Shown here: positions 1 to 8,339 of the stretch, piece after piece
Layout of the letters: every line of letters starts with the position of its first letter
How positions within the stretch are numbered: the first letter of the stretch is position 1
From: Acidobacteriota bacterium
GTDB lineage: Bacteria; Actinomycetota; Actinomycetes; Actinomycetales; Microbacteriaceae
Direction: 5' to 3'
Assembly (NCBI GenBank): GCA_019351995.1
Contig: JABBOD010000015.1
Location: 1 to 62,962 of the forward strand
DNA length: 62,962 nt
Program-made: the position numbers and the translations under genes
Notes under the pieces: generated by a model
What the model was told of the DNA's origin: nothing
Seen by the model: only the letters and a program-made list of their open reading frames with translations
Databases searched by the model: none

Positions 1-75
1 GTTGCGGGGACAGGATTTGAACCTGCGACCTCTGGGTTATGAGCCCAGCGAGCTACCGAACTGCTCCACCCCGCG
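1..75 (-). tRNA. Initiator tRNA-fMet (CAU)
   Basis: On the minus strand the sequence folds as a cloverleaf with anticodon CAU in the loop CUCAUAA. It carries two initiator hallmarks: an unpaired C1-A72 at the acceptor end (C at 75, A at the 3' side) and three consecutive G-C pairs closing the anticodon stem (GGG/CCC). The T arm reads GCAGG-TTCAAAT-CCTGT. This separates it from elongator tRNA-Met. The window begins at the first base of the 3' CCA, so the last bases are cut off. It lies downstream of the UPF0182 gene on the same strand. Confidence 0.95.
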
Positions 76-122
76 GCACAAGTAGTGACTCTACCAGACG
101 CCGCGGAGCCCCGCTGAACGGT

Positions 123-3053
123 CTACTTCGTCGCCGCGATCGCCGCCTGGATCGCCGCCTGCATGTTGGTATCGGCCTGCGCCGCCGCGACCAGATCGTT
201 GGCGGCGTATGCCGCCGTGCGAGCCGCCAATGCGGCCTGGTAGGCGCTGAGTGCCTTCTGGAGGGCGGCGTTCTGGGCAGTGGTACCGGTGCCCGTCCCG
301 GTCCCGGTTCCCGTGCCGGTCCCTGTCCCGGTTCCAGAACTGGTACTACCCGCGCCGTTGTCACCCGCGCTCGCCCCGGAGTTGCCGCCGAAGAGCGAGT
401 TGAGCGCCGCATCCAGGGTGTTCTCGAAGGCGATCTTGTCGCCGAACGCGACCAGCACCTTCTGGAGCAATGGATAGCTGGTGTCCGAGCTCGCACTCGA
501 CTGGACGTACACCGGTTGCACATACAACAGTCCACCGCCCACCGGCACCGTCAACAGGTTGCCGTAGACCACCGTCGAGTTACCTTGTCTGAGCAGGTTC
601 AGCGCCTGCGACACGGTGGGGTCGGAATCGAAAGTGTTCTGCACCTGCCCGGGTCCCGGAACCGTCGCCTGTTTCGGCAACTCCAGGAGCGTCATCTTGC
701 CGTAGTTCGCCCCGGCATCCGAGTCGACCGAGAGGTAGCCCGTGAGCACGCTCTTACTCGAGGTGGAACTCGAGTTCGGGATATAGCTCGAATACAGCGT
801 GAAGGCAGGCGCACTGGTGCCCGGCACCTGCATTGTCAGGTAGTACGGCGGCTGCGGCTCTGCGGTTCCCTTGGGCTGCGTCGGGTCGTTGGGCACGCTC
901 CACGCGTCCACGCCCGAGTAGAAGGAGCCGGCATCCGTCACGTGATAGGTCTGCAAGATCGAGCGCTGCACCTTGAACAGGTCGGCCGGGTAGCGCACGT
1001 GGGCAAGGAGCTGGGTGCTCATCTGACTCTGGGGCTTGATGGTGGCCGGGAAGATCTTCTGCCAGGTCTGCAGCACCGGGTCCTTGGCGTCCCATGCGTA
1101 CAGGGTCACCTTGCCGCTGTAGGCGTCGACGGTGGCCTTCACCGAGTTGCGAATGTAGTTCACGTTGTCGAGCGCGTAAGCGGGTTGCGGCGTGTAGGTG
1201 TCGACGATCGTGTTCGAGAGCTGCTCGACGCGCGAATACGGGTAGTCCGCCGTCGTGGTGTACCCGTCGACGATCCACACGACGTGCCCGTCAACCACTG
1301 CCGGGTATGGGGCGCTGTCCAGGGTCAGGTACGGGGCGACCTTCTGCACGCGCGTCTTGGGGTCGCGGTCGTAGAGGATCTGGGAGTTGTTCGTCACGGC
1401 GTTCGAGAACAGGATCTCCTGCGCACCGAAGTGGATCGCGTAGACCAGCTTCTTGAGGAAGGTGTCGAGCTTCGGCCCGCCGTTGCCCGTGTAGGTGGTC
1501 GTGGCGCCCGCGCTGGACGAATCGGACGCGGTCGTACCGCCGCCCGACGGGTAGTCGAACTCGACCTTCGGCGCCCCCTTGGCGGCCCCGACGATCGAAT
1601 ACTGCGGTGACTGCTGACCGAAGTAGATCCGCGGCTGGAAGTTGCCGAGTGCACCCGTCGGCGGGATGTCGGACTCCAGGAACTTCGGCTCACCGTTGCT
1701 GGTGCGTTGGTTGCCGTACGCCGCGACGACCCCGTACCCGTGGGTGTAGACGAGGGTGTCGTTGTACCAGCTGTTCGAGCTCTGGTTGGCGGAGTCCAAC
1801 TCGCGCACGGCGATCACCGTGTCCTGCACGGCTCCGTTGATCTTGTAGCGATCGACCGAGAGGATCTTGGGGAACTGGTAGTACTGGCGCACCTGCTGCA
1901 ACTGGGCGAACGTGGCGCTGACCAATGCGGGGTCCAGAATGCGGATCTGCGCGGTCGTCTCGGCATCCGCGCGCAACTGGCCCGCCTGGACGTTCGTGGT
2001 GGCGTTGTACTGGATGGTCTTCACGTTGGCGACGCCGTATGCCGCACGGGTGGCATCGATGCTTCGCTGGATGTACGGAGCCTCGAGGGTCCTCGCGCTC
2101 GCGTTCACCTGCAGGTTTTGCACGATGGCCGGGTAGATCGACCCGATCACGAGTCCCGAGACGACGAGCAGGGCGGTCCCGATCATCGGGAGCCGCCAGC
2201 GGCCGATCGCTGCGGTGAGGATGAAGAGCACGGCCACCAGTGCCGCGATCCCGGCGAGAATGAGACGGCTCGGGATGGTGGCGTTGACGTCGGTGTACCC
2301 GGCGCCGGTAATCGTCGCGCTGCTGCCGATCGAGGTGCTGTCGGTCAGGGTCACGAACTGGTCGAGGTACAGGCTGACGGCCTGCACTCCCACATACAGG
2401 GCGGCCGTGACCGCGAGCTGGATGCGCGCCGAGCGGGTGATGCGCACCTCGCGGCCCGTGATCCGGATGCCGCCGTAGAGGTAGTTGGTCGCCAACGCCG
2501 CCAGGCCGGCCACGATGATCGCGGCCGAGGCGTACGCAACCAGGCCGCGGTAGAACGGCAACTCATAGACGTAGAAGGAGACGTCGAGGTGGAACTGTGG
2601 GTCCTGCGTCCCGAAACTCGTTCGGTTCAGGTACTGGAGCACCGTCGGCCAGCGCGTCGCGGTCGAGACGCCCATGAACAGGCCGAGCACCGCGGGGATG
2701 CCGTACATCGCCAATCGCCGCAGCGGCTCGATCACCTGCTGGTAGCGATCCAACTGCGAGTTGAGCTTCGCGTACACCGGACGCGCACGGAAGGCGATGA
2801 AGATGCTGACCCAGACCAGCACACCCATCGCCAGGAATCCGACGACAAACATGGCGACCGTCGCGAACCACTGCGTGGTGAGCACCTCGAGGTAACCCGC
2901 CTGCTGGAACCAGAGCACGTCGGCATAGAGGCTGGCGAAGATGAAGAAGGCGATCACCACAGCAGCGAGCACGGCGACCGTGATCGCGAACACGGCGCGC
3001 GAGCGACTCCGGGGGACCTGGGGCTGAGGACGGGCTGCACTGGGAGACGTCAC
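123..3053 (-). CDS. UPF0182 family membrane protein
   Basis: A 976-aa protein of the UPF0182 family (COG1615), a large actinobacterial membrane protein of unknown function. The N-terminal third is hydrophobic, with about seven membrane segments starting at residues 20-40. A long extracytoplasmic domain follows. Near the C-terminus (about residues 905-925) is a run of Gly-Thr dipeptides, then an Ala/Gln-rich helix (sequence AALQKALSAYQAAL). The GTG start at 3053 is supported by a TAGGAT box ending 6 nt upstream. It lies 32 bp downstream of the Lon-like protease gene, on the same strand; this pairing is common in Actinobacteria. The family is clear, the function unknown. Confidence 0.93.
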   Translation of the reverse strand: MTSPSAARPQPQVPRSRSRAVFAITVAVLAAVVIAFFIFASLYADVLWFQQAGYLEVLTTQWFATVAMFVVGFLAMGVLVWVSIFIAFRARPVYAKLNSQLDRYQQVIEPLRRLAMYGIPAVLGLFMGVSTATRWPTVLQYLNRTSFGTQDPQFHLDVSFYVYELPFYRGLVAYASAAIIVAGLAALATNYLYGGIRITGREVRITRSARIQLAVTAALYVGVQAVSLYLDQFVTLTDSTSIGSSATITGAGYTDVNATIPSRLILAGIAALVAVLFILTAAIGRWRLPMIGTALLVVSGLVIGSIYPAIVQNLQVNASARTLEAPYIQRSIDATRAAYGVANVKTIQYNATTNVQAGQLRADAETTAQIRILDPALVSATFAQLQQVRQYYQFPKILSVDRYKINGAVQDTVIAVRELDSANQSSNSWYNDTLVYTHGYGVVAAYGNQRTSNGEPKFLESDIPPTGALGNFQPRIYFGQQSPQYSIVGAAKGAPKVEFDYPSGGGTTASDSSSAGATTTYTGNGGPKLDTFLKKLVYAIHFGAQEILFSNAVTNNSQILYDRDPKTRVQKVAPYLTLDSAPYPAVVDGHVVWIVDGYTTTADYPYSRVEQLSNTIVDTYTPQPAYALDNVNYIRNSVKATVDAYSGKVTLYAWDAKDPVLQTWQKIFPATIKPQSQMSTQLLAHVRYPADLFKVQRSILQTYHVTDAGSFYSGVDAWSVPNDPTQPKGTAEPQPPYYLTMQVPGTSAPAFTLYSSYIPNSSSTSSKSVLTGYLSVDSDAGANYGKMTLLELPKQATVPGPGQVQNTFDSDPTVSQALNLLRQGNSTVVYGNLLTVPVGGGLLYVQPVYVQSSASSDTSYPLLQKVLVAFGDKIAFENTLDAALNSLFGGNSGASAGDNGAGSTSSGTGTGTGTGTGTGTGTGTTAQNAALQKALSAYQAALAARTAAYAANDLVAAAQADTNMQAAIQAAIAATK

Positions 3054-3059
3054 CCGACG

Positions 3060-3065
3060 ATCCTA
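3060..3065 (-). promoter_or_regulatory. -10 box, leaderless promoter of the UPF0182 gene
   Basis: TAGGAT on the minus strand ends 6 nt before the GTG start, so the mRNA probably begins at or next to the start codon. No Shine-Dalgarno sequence precedes it. A separate promoter here means the gene need not depend on read-through from the protease gene upstream. Confidence 0.6.
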
Positions 3066-3085
3066 AGTGCGGAATCCTGCGAGAA

Positions 3086-4183
3086 TCACTTGCTCGAACA
3101 AGTGGGCAGTGCCGCGGTGTTCCCGCCAGACGCAATCGTCTTGACGGCGGCCAGGGAGTCCGTGAACGTCTTCACGGCGACGACTTTGATTCCGCTGGGG
3201 ATGTGCCCGACGACCTCGTTGCAGTTGGAGGCGGGGGCGAGGAACCAGGTGGCACCGTCGTCGCGAGCTCCGTAGAGCTTCTGGCGGATGCCGCCGATCG
3301 CGCCGACCGTGCCATCCGGAGCGATCGTGCCGGTGCCCGCGATGTGCTTGCCGCCGATCAGTGCGCCCGGGGTGAGCTTGTCGTAAATGCCGAGGGCGAG
3401 CATCATTCCGGCGCTCGGGCCCCCGACATCCTGAAGTCGGATCTTCACCGGGAACGGGAAGGTGAACGTCGACGAGCCGCCGGTGTAGATGCCGATGGCG
3501 GGATGTTTCGTGTCCGCGCTGATCGAGGGGGTGACCTCGACCGTCTTGGACGCACCGTTGCGGGTGATCTCGAGCGTGACGGGCTTGGACGTGCCGTTGG
3601 CGATGATCGCTTCCTGGAGCATCGTCAGACTCGTCACCGGCTCGCCATCGACCTTTTTCAGCACGTCCCCGGCTTGGAGAATTCCGGCTGCCGGTGCCCC
3701 CGGCAGCACCTGCGCCACGATCACGGAGGTGACAGAGGTGTACGGAATCCCCAGGGCGGTGAGCGCGGCTGCCTGAGCCGATTGCTGCGACCCCGCCATC
3801 TCCTGGGTGTTCTGCTGATTCGCCTGCTTGTCGGTCTGGCCGCTCGGGAAGAGCTCATCAAGCGGTACCACGGCGTCGCTCGCGGTGAACCACGAGCTGG
3901 CGACCTCGATCCAGCTCAGCCGGGTTTGCGGGGAACCGTTGACGTACACCGTGAGCATGTCGAGCTTGCCGCTGGTCGGGTACGTCTTCGTGCCGCTGAT
4001 CGCGATCAGGTCCTTGCCGGTGCCCGGCTCCAGGCCGAGGACGTTGTAGACCGGGCCAGGTCGCTCGATCGCGTACGGCGAGGGAGCGAGGCCCAGGAGC
4101 ACGGCACCCGCGACAGCCGCGATCAGAAGCACCCAGCCCGTCGCACGGGCAACCCGTCCGCGGTCGGAGAGAGAGATGCGCAC
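3086..4183 (-). CDS. PDZ domain and Lon-like (S16) secreted/membrane protease, YlbL family
   Basis: A 365-aa protein with one N-terminal membrane anchor (about residues 14-33), a PDZ domain (about 140-215, containing GVPxxGxLxxGD-like IPGAPAAGILQAGDV) and a C-terminal Lon-type proteolytic domain. The Ser-Lys dyad is visible: Ser in GGPSAGMM near residue 257 and Lys in GGIRQK near residue 301, a spacing close to that of Lon. The catalytic domain is expected outside the membrane. I chose GTG 4183 because it sits just before the charged residues and anchor typical of the family; a GAAAGA upstream may be a weak ribosome site. The open frame extends further upstream, but without family features. 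It is divergent from the DUF2342 gene. Confidence 0.9.
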   Translation of the reverse strand: MRISLSDRGRVARATGWVLLIAAVAGAVLLGLAPSPYAIERPGPVYNVLGLEPGTGKDLIAISGTKTYPTSGKLDMLTVYVNGSPQTRLSWIEVASSWFTASDAVVPLDELFPSGQTDKQANQQNTQEMAGSQQSAQAAALTALGIPYTSVTSVIVAQVLPGAPAAGILQAGDVLKKVDGEPVTSLTMLQEAIIANGTSKPVTLEITRNGASKTVEVTPSISADTKHPAIGIYTGGSSTFTFPFPVKIRLQDVGGPSAGMMLALGIYDKLTPGALIGGKHIAGTGTIAPDGTVGAIGGIRQKLYGARDDGATWFLAPASNCNEVVGHIPSGIKVVAVKTFTDSLAAVKTIASGGNTAALPTCSSK

Positions 4184-4297
4184 GGGGATCTTTCGGGTCG
4201 AGTCGTTTCGGGGCCCGTCACGCCGGTGTTCGCTTTCGGCGCATGTCGAGCACGGCCAGCAGGAGCGAATCACCCGGAACCTCGGGCGGGCGAGGGC

Positions 4298-4303
4298 TAC
4301 TTT
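4298..4303 (+). promoter_or_regulatory. -10 box, leaderless promoter of the DUF2342 gene
   Basis: TACTTT ends 7 nt before the ATG at 4311. It lies in the 127-bp divergent space between the Lon-like protease gene and the DUF2342 gene. Confidence 0.5.
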
Positions 4304-4310
4304 AGAGTGC

Positions 4311-5654
4311 ATGGCTGATGATTCGCGGGACGAGCCCTCCGAGGAGGACTTCCGCGACATGCTGCGCGAATTCCTCGCGGGCAACACCGACCTCGACCCG
4401 GCGAAGCTCGCGAGTGCCGCGGGACTGCCCAATGATCCCGAAATGGTGCAACGGCTCATCGGTCAGTTGCAGCAGGCGCTGCAGAACAGTGGCGAGGGGA
4501 TCAACTGGGGTTTTGCCCTCGAACAGGCCAAAGGCCTGGCAACGCACTCTGCGGTGGTCAGCACACCCGCCGAGACGTCCGCACTCGAGCAGGCGCTTCA
4601 CGTGGCGGCGCTGTGGCTCGACGAGGTGACCTCGATCGCGGAGCTCACGACCGCGCCGGTTCTGCTCACCCGTGCGGGCTGGGCTGAGGCCACCATGCCC
4701 GTCTGGACACAGTTGGCCGAACCGGTCGCCCACTCCATCGCTCATGCGCTCACGGGCGTTCTCGAGGAGCAAGCCCCCGAGGAGTTGAGCGGAATGCTCG
4801 GCAACGCGGGTCAGCTGATGCGGAACATCGGCGGGACTCTCTTCGCCATGCAACTCGGGCAGGTCGTCGGCCAGCTGTCGCAGGAGGTCGTCTCCGGGGG
4901 CGATGTCGGCATCCCGCTGCTCGACGGGGAGAGCCGGCAAGCGGCCCTGGTGCCGCAGAACATCGACGGCTTCGGGTCGGGCCTCGACATCCCCGTCGAC
5001 GAGGTACGGCTGTACCTGTCGGTGCGCGAACTGGCGCACGCTCGACTGTTCCGGCACGCCAAGTGGCTGCGGCTGCACCTGCTGACACAGATCACGGATT
5101 TTGCCCGCGGCATCCGTATCGACACCGACCGCCTCGAAGAGTTGGCGGCAGGCTTCGATCCCCAGAATCCGGAGGAGTTGCGCGCCGCGATGACCAACGG
5201 TGCCCTGATTCCGCCGAAGACGGAGGAGCAACTCGCCGCCCTCGCCCGGCTGGAGACGATGCTGGCGCTGGTCGAAGGCTGGGTGGATGTGGTCACCGCA
5301 GCCGCCACCACTCGCCTGCCCAAGAGCGATGCGATCGCCGAGTCGGTGCGACGACGGCGCGCGGCGGGTGGACCGGCGGAGTCGGCGTTCGCCACGCTGG
5401 TCGGGCTGGAGCTCCGACCGCGCCGACTGCGGGAGGCGGCAGCGCTCTGGCAGAAGATCTCGGATGCCGTCGGCGACGAGGGCCGCGACGCCCTGTGGGC
5501 GCATCCCGACCTCATTCCCTCCGATGCCGATATCGATGACCCGGCGGCCCTGTTGGCGCGGTTGACGGCGGGCTCGCGCGTCCCGGACGACGTCGACATG
5601 GCGATCGAGGACCTGCTCAATGACGACGACGGGAATCGCCCGCACGAGGCATGA
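4311..5654 (+). CDS. DUF2342 family (putative zinc-dependent metalloprotease)
   Basis: A 447-aa protein of the DUF2342 family (TIGR03624 type), annotated as zinc-dependent metalloprotease or F420-associated hydrolase; no activity is proven for most members. The signature is the His-rich helix near residues 238-256 (ELAHARLFRHAKWLRLH), which could bind a metal. There is no canonical HExxH. The rest is helical and has no membrane segment. ATG 4311 is supported by the TACTTT box 7 nt upstream. The same frame is open upstream to 4176, but that part has no family sequence. It sits beside the Lon-like protease and the TOMM-like gene, the usual actinobacterial arrangement. Confidence 0.9.
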   Translation: MADDSRDEPSEEDFRDMLREFLAGNTDLDPAKLASAAGLPNDPEMVQRLIGQLQQALQNSGEGINWGFALEQAKGLATHSAVVSTPAETSALEQALHVAALWLDEVTSIAELTTAPVLLTRAGWAEATMPVWTQLAEPVAHSIAHALTGVLEEQAPEELSGMLGNAGQLMRNIGGTLFAMQLGQVVGQLSQEVVSGGDVGIPLLDGESRQAALVPQNIDGFGSGLDIPVDEVRLYLSVRELAHARLFRHAKWLRLHLLTQITDFARGIRIDTDRLEELAAGFDPQNPEELRAAMTNGALIPPKTEEQLAALARLETMLALVEGWVDVVTAAATTRLPKSDAIAESVRRRRAAGGPAESAFATLVGLELRPRRLREAAALWQKISDAVGDEGRDALWAHPDLIPSDADIDDPAALLARLTAGSRVPDDVDMAIEDLLNDDDGNRPHEA

Positions 5655-5701
5655 CGGTTTCCCGCGGGGATGAGCGGTGACACCCCTCGTCGAGGCCGCC
5701 C

Positions 5702-5799
5702 CAACTCGGCGCGTCTGACGCGAGTTCAACCAACGTTTCTGCGCAACACACCGAGTTGAGCCCTGGAAACACGGCGCGGCGGCGGAAGAAGTTGGTTGA
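5702..5799. repeat. Interleaved inverted repeats in the DUF2342/TOMM-like gene gap
   Basis: Two perfect inverted repeats interlock. CAACTCGG at 5702-5709 pairs with CCGAGTTG at 5751-5758, and TCAACCAAC at 5726-5734 pairs with GTTGGTTGA at 5791-5799. The A-B-A'-B' order is that of an H-type pseudoknot. A further small dyad, GCGTCTGACGC, lies at 5711-5721. The 226-bp gap holds nothing else I can name. It could be a terminator/leader structure or a dispersed intergenic repeat. Confidence 0.5.
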
Positions 5800-5880
5800 G
5801 CGTTGCGTGGTTCGTCGCGACGACGGCGGCCCTGTGGACGGGCGGCGCGCCTCCGAGGCGCGACCGGGCATCCTGTCGGG

Positions 5881-6732
5881 ATGGTGCTGAAGGTGAGGTC
5901 AGGCGTTCCGCTCGTGTGGCGGAGTCCGAGCAGTCTGCAGTTCGGCGTGGACGCCCCACTCGCCGTGCTCGACGAACTCGACGAGGGCACCGAGCGCATC
6001 GTGGCCGCGCTCGTGAGCGGCATTTCGCGGAGCGGCTTCGACATGATGGCGCGGAACATCGGCCTGGATGCCGTCGCCGCGGAGGCGCTGCTCGCGGGGC
6101 TCGCTCCGCTGCTCACCGAGTCTCCGAAGGCGACCGGCCGCGTGTCCGTGACGGGCTCGGGGGTGCTGGCAGAGGAACTCCGCCAGATTCTCCACGCCGC
6201 CGGCGTGCTCGCGATCTCGGGAGAGAGCGCCCCCGAGCTGGCGGTGATCGTGGCGGGCTGGCTGATCGGTGCGGAGGATCACGGCACCTGGTTGCGCCGC
6301 GACATCCCGCACCTTCCGATCGTCATCGGCGACCTCGGTGTGACCGTGGGCCCGTTCGTCGAACCGGGAAACGGCCCGTGCCTGTATTGCGTGCAGTTGG
6401 CGATGACGGATGCCGACCCGGCATGGCCCGCGATCGCCACTCAGCTCTGGACTCGGCCGGCTCCCCCGCTGACGCGCCTCGCCCTGGCCGAAGCAACCGC
6501 GTTTGCCGCGCGACGCATTCTTCAGCGTCTGGACGGGATGGGGCGGCCCCGGGACACGACGGCTCTCAGCTGGCGACTCGCCGCCGTCGATGGCGCTGTC
6601 AGTGTGCGCGCGTGGTCGCGGCACGAGGCGTGCCGCTGCGCAGCTCCCGCAGAAAGCGACTGGGCTCCCGCTCCTGACCGCGCGACCCGATCCGCGACCA
6701 GGAGAGCAGCAGCCGCCGCTGTGCCCGCGTGA
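5881..6732 (+). CDS. Orphan TOMM-type leader-binding/cyclodehydratase-like (E1-like) protein
   Basis: A 283-aa protein resembling the E1-like part of thiazole/oxazole-modified microcin cyclodehydratases (TIGR03882 type). The visible signature is GPCLYCVQL near residues 165-173, followed by DADPAWP, and a C-terminal HEACRC near residue 248. These Cys pairs would form the structural zinc site. No Walker-type ATP loop is seen, and no YcaO, precursor peptide or dehydrogenase is nearby, so TOMM production is unlikely. ATG 5881 is preceded 6 nt upstream by CATCCT, one mismatch from a -10 box. The last 134 bp overlap the 3' end of uvrD2 on the other strand; the HEACRC motif lies inside the overlap, so it is not an artefact of a late stop. 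Confidence 0.8.
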   Translation: MVLKVRSGVPLVWRSPSSLQFGVDAPLAVLDELDEGTERIVAALVSGISRSGFDMMARNIGLDAVAAEALLAGLAPLLTESPKATGRVSVTGSGVLAEELRQILHAAGVLAISGESAPELAVIVAGWLIGAEDHGTWLRRDIPHLPIVIGDLGVTVGPFVEPGNGPCLYCVQLAMTDADPAWPAIATQLWTRPAPPLTRLALAEATAFAARRILQRLDGMGRPRDTTALSWRLAAVDGAVSVRAWSRHEACRCAAPAESDWAPAPDRATRSATRRAAAAAVPA

Positions 6733-8299
6733 TCCCGACGTAGAGCAGGCGGCGTTCTTCGTCGATCGCGTCGGGGGTCTTGGCGAAGTTGATGGGCAGC
6801 AGACCCTCGCTGAGCCCGACGAGGAACACGGTGTCCCATTCGAGGCCTTTCGCGCTGTGCAAGGTGGAGAGCACGACCGCCGAGACGGTCAGTTCGTTGT
6901 TCGCGTCCTCGCGTTCGCTCAGCTCCTCCGAGAAGCGCTCGAGCGAGACCGAGTCCGGCAGCTCGGTGGAGAACCGCACGATCGCGTCGAGGGCATCCCA
7001 ACTCTCCCGGGGCAGGGACGAGTCCTCGGGGCGGATGCTCCAGCCGGCTTCTCGCGCCAGGTCGGCGACCACTTTCCGCATCGACTCATCCGGGTGGGAT
7101 CTGGCTTGCACGCGCAATGCCGACACCACCATCCGAACGGCGGACAGCGTGAAGAACTTCGATGTGCCGAGTTGGCGCACCGCGACCCCGCGCTCCTTCA
7201 GGGCCGCGTCGAGGGCGACCGCCTGCTCGTTCACGCGGAAGAGGATCGCGATCTGCTCGGGCTTCGTGCCGCTGTCCACCGCTCTCACCACCGCGTCGGC
7301 CACGGCTGTCGCCTCGGCAACGTCATCAGCGAAGGCGGCGACGCCCGGCACCTGCTCGGGTGACGCGCTGCTCGGCCGGAGTTGCAGCGCGCCGGGGCGA
7401 TCTCGCATCAGTCGATTGGCGAGTGACAGCACCGCCGGTGTCGACCGGTAGTTCCGCTCGAGTCGCACGACATGGGCGTGCGGGAAATCGCGTTCGAACT
7501 GGAGCAGGTAGCGGCTGGTCGCGCCGGTGAAGGAGTAGATGGTTTGGCTCGCGTCACCGACCACGCAGACGTCGGTGCGGTCCCCGCGCCAGAGCTCGAG
7601 CAGTCGGTGTTGGAGGGGGGACACGTCCTGATACTCATCGACGGTGAAGAAGCGGTACTGCGAGCGCACCTGCGCCAGCACCCGCGGCTCGGAGTCGAGC
7701 ATCCCGGCGGTGGCGAGCAGCACGTCTTCGAAGTCGAGGCGGCGGCGCTCGTCTTTCAGTTGCTCGTAGCGCGCCTGGATGTCGACCACCTGCTCGACGG
7801 TGAGTCCGGCGGGCAGCGGGCGCTCTGCGGCCGCGACCGCGTAGCGGGCGAGGCCGAGCTCGGAGGTCTTGCGCCACTCGATCTCGGCGGCCAGGTCGCG
7901 CAGCGTCGCACCGCCAAGGCGAAGACCGGCCGCGTCGCCCACCTCGGCGATCATGCGCGACTTGTTCTCGACGAGCTTGGGGGTCGAGCCACCGATGACG
8001 TCGGGCCAGTATTGCGAGAGCTGCTGCAGCGCGGCCGAGTGGAAGGTGCGCGCGACGGCGCCGCTCGCCCCGAGTCGCCGCAGTCGCTCCCGCAGCTCGC
8101 CGGCCGCCTTGGTGGTGAAGGTCAGGGCGAGCACGCTGCCGGGCGAATACGTTCCGGTGCGCAGACCGTGCGCGATGCGATAGGTCAGCGCGCGCGTCTT
8201 GCCCGTTCCGGCACCGGCCAGAATGACGACGGGACCGAGCAGCGCGTTCGCGGCGCGACGCTGCTCGGGGTCCAGCCCGTCCAGCAGCTCGTCGTCCAT
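6599..8299 (-). CDS. uvrD2: UvrD2-type SF1 DNA helicase
   Basis: A 566-aa superfamily 1A 3'-5' helicase. Visible motifs: Walker A GAGTGKT (residues 29-35), the TFTTKAA motif Ia, DEYQDVS (motif II), and near the end LLYVGITRA (motif VI). It is shorter than mycobacterial UvrD2 (about 700 aa) because it stops soon after motif VI and lacks the HRDC domain. Likely role: unwinding during repair or replication-fork restart. I chose ATG 8299 (MDDELLDGLDP) because it starts the helicase domain; the frame is open far upstream but runs antisense to nudC sequence without family features. It follows nudC on the same strand with a 40-bp gap, probably one operon. Confidence 0.92.
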   Translation of the reverse strand: MDDELLDGLDPEQRRAANALLGPVVILAGAGTGKTRALTYRIAHGLRTGTYSPGSVLALTFTTKAAGELRERLRRLGASGAVARTFHSAALQQLSQYWPDVIGGSTPKLVENKSRMIAEVGDAAGLRLGGATLRDLAAEIEWRKTSELGLARYAVAAAERPLPAGLTVEQVVDIQARYEQLKDERRRLDFEDVLLATAGMLDSEPRVLAQVRSQYRFFTVDEYQDVSPLQHRLLELWRGDRTDVCVVGDASQTIYSFTGATSRYLLQFERDFPHAHVVRLERNYRSTPAVLSLANRLMRDRPGALQLRPSSASPEQVPGVAAFADDVAEATAVADAVVRAVDSGTKPEQIAILFRVNEQAVALDAALKERGVAVRQLGTSKFFTLSAVRMVVSALRVQARSHPDESMRKVVADLAREAGWSIRPEDSSLPRESWDALDAIVRFSTELPDSVSLERFSEELSEREDANNELTVSAVVLSTLHSAKGLEWDTVFLVGLSEGLLPINFAKTPDAIDEERRLLYVGITRAQRRLLLSWSRIGSRGQEREPSRFLRELRSGTPRAATTRAH

Positions 8300-8339
8300 C
8301 GTCACGATCGGGTCCGGGCGTCTGTTCGGCTGCCCACGC

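Noticed and set aside
280..345. Gly-Thr repeat of the UPF0182 protein as a phase-variable tract
   Set aside because: The codons vary between repeats and the unit keeps the frame; low-complexity C-terminal linkers are usual in this family.
39..1610. Long plus-strand open frame (523 codons) opposite the UPF0182 gene
   Set aside because: It is the mirror of a real coding region in GC-rich DNA: Arg-rich, no family features, and the minus-strand frame is a full-length known family.
1707..3275. Second long plus-strand frame opposite UPF0182
   Set aside because: Low-complexity Arg/Asp/Val composition typical of antisense shadow frames; no start signal.
5881..6732. Thiazole/oxazole natural-product cluster
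   Set aside because: Only one TOMM-like protein is present. There is no YcaO, precursor peptide, dehydrogenase or transporter nearby.
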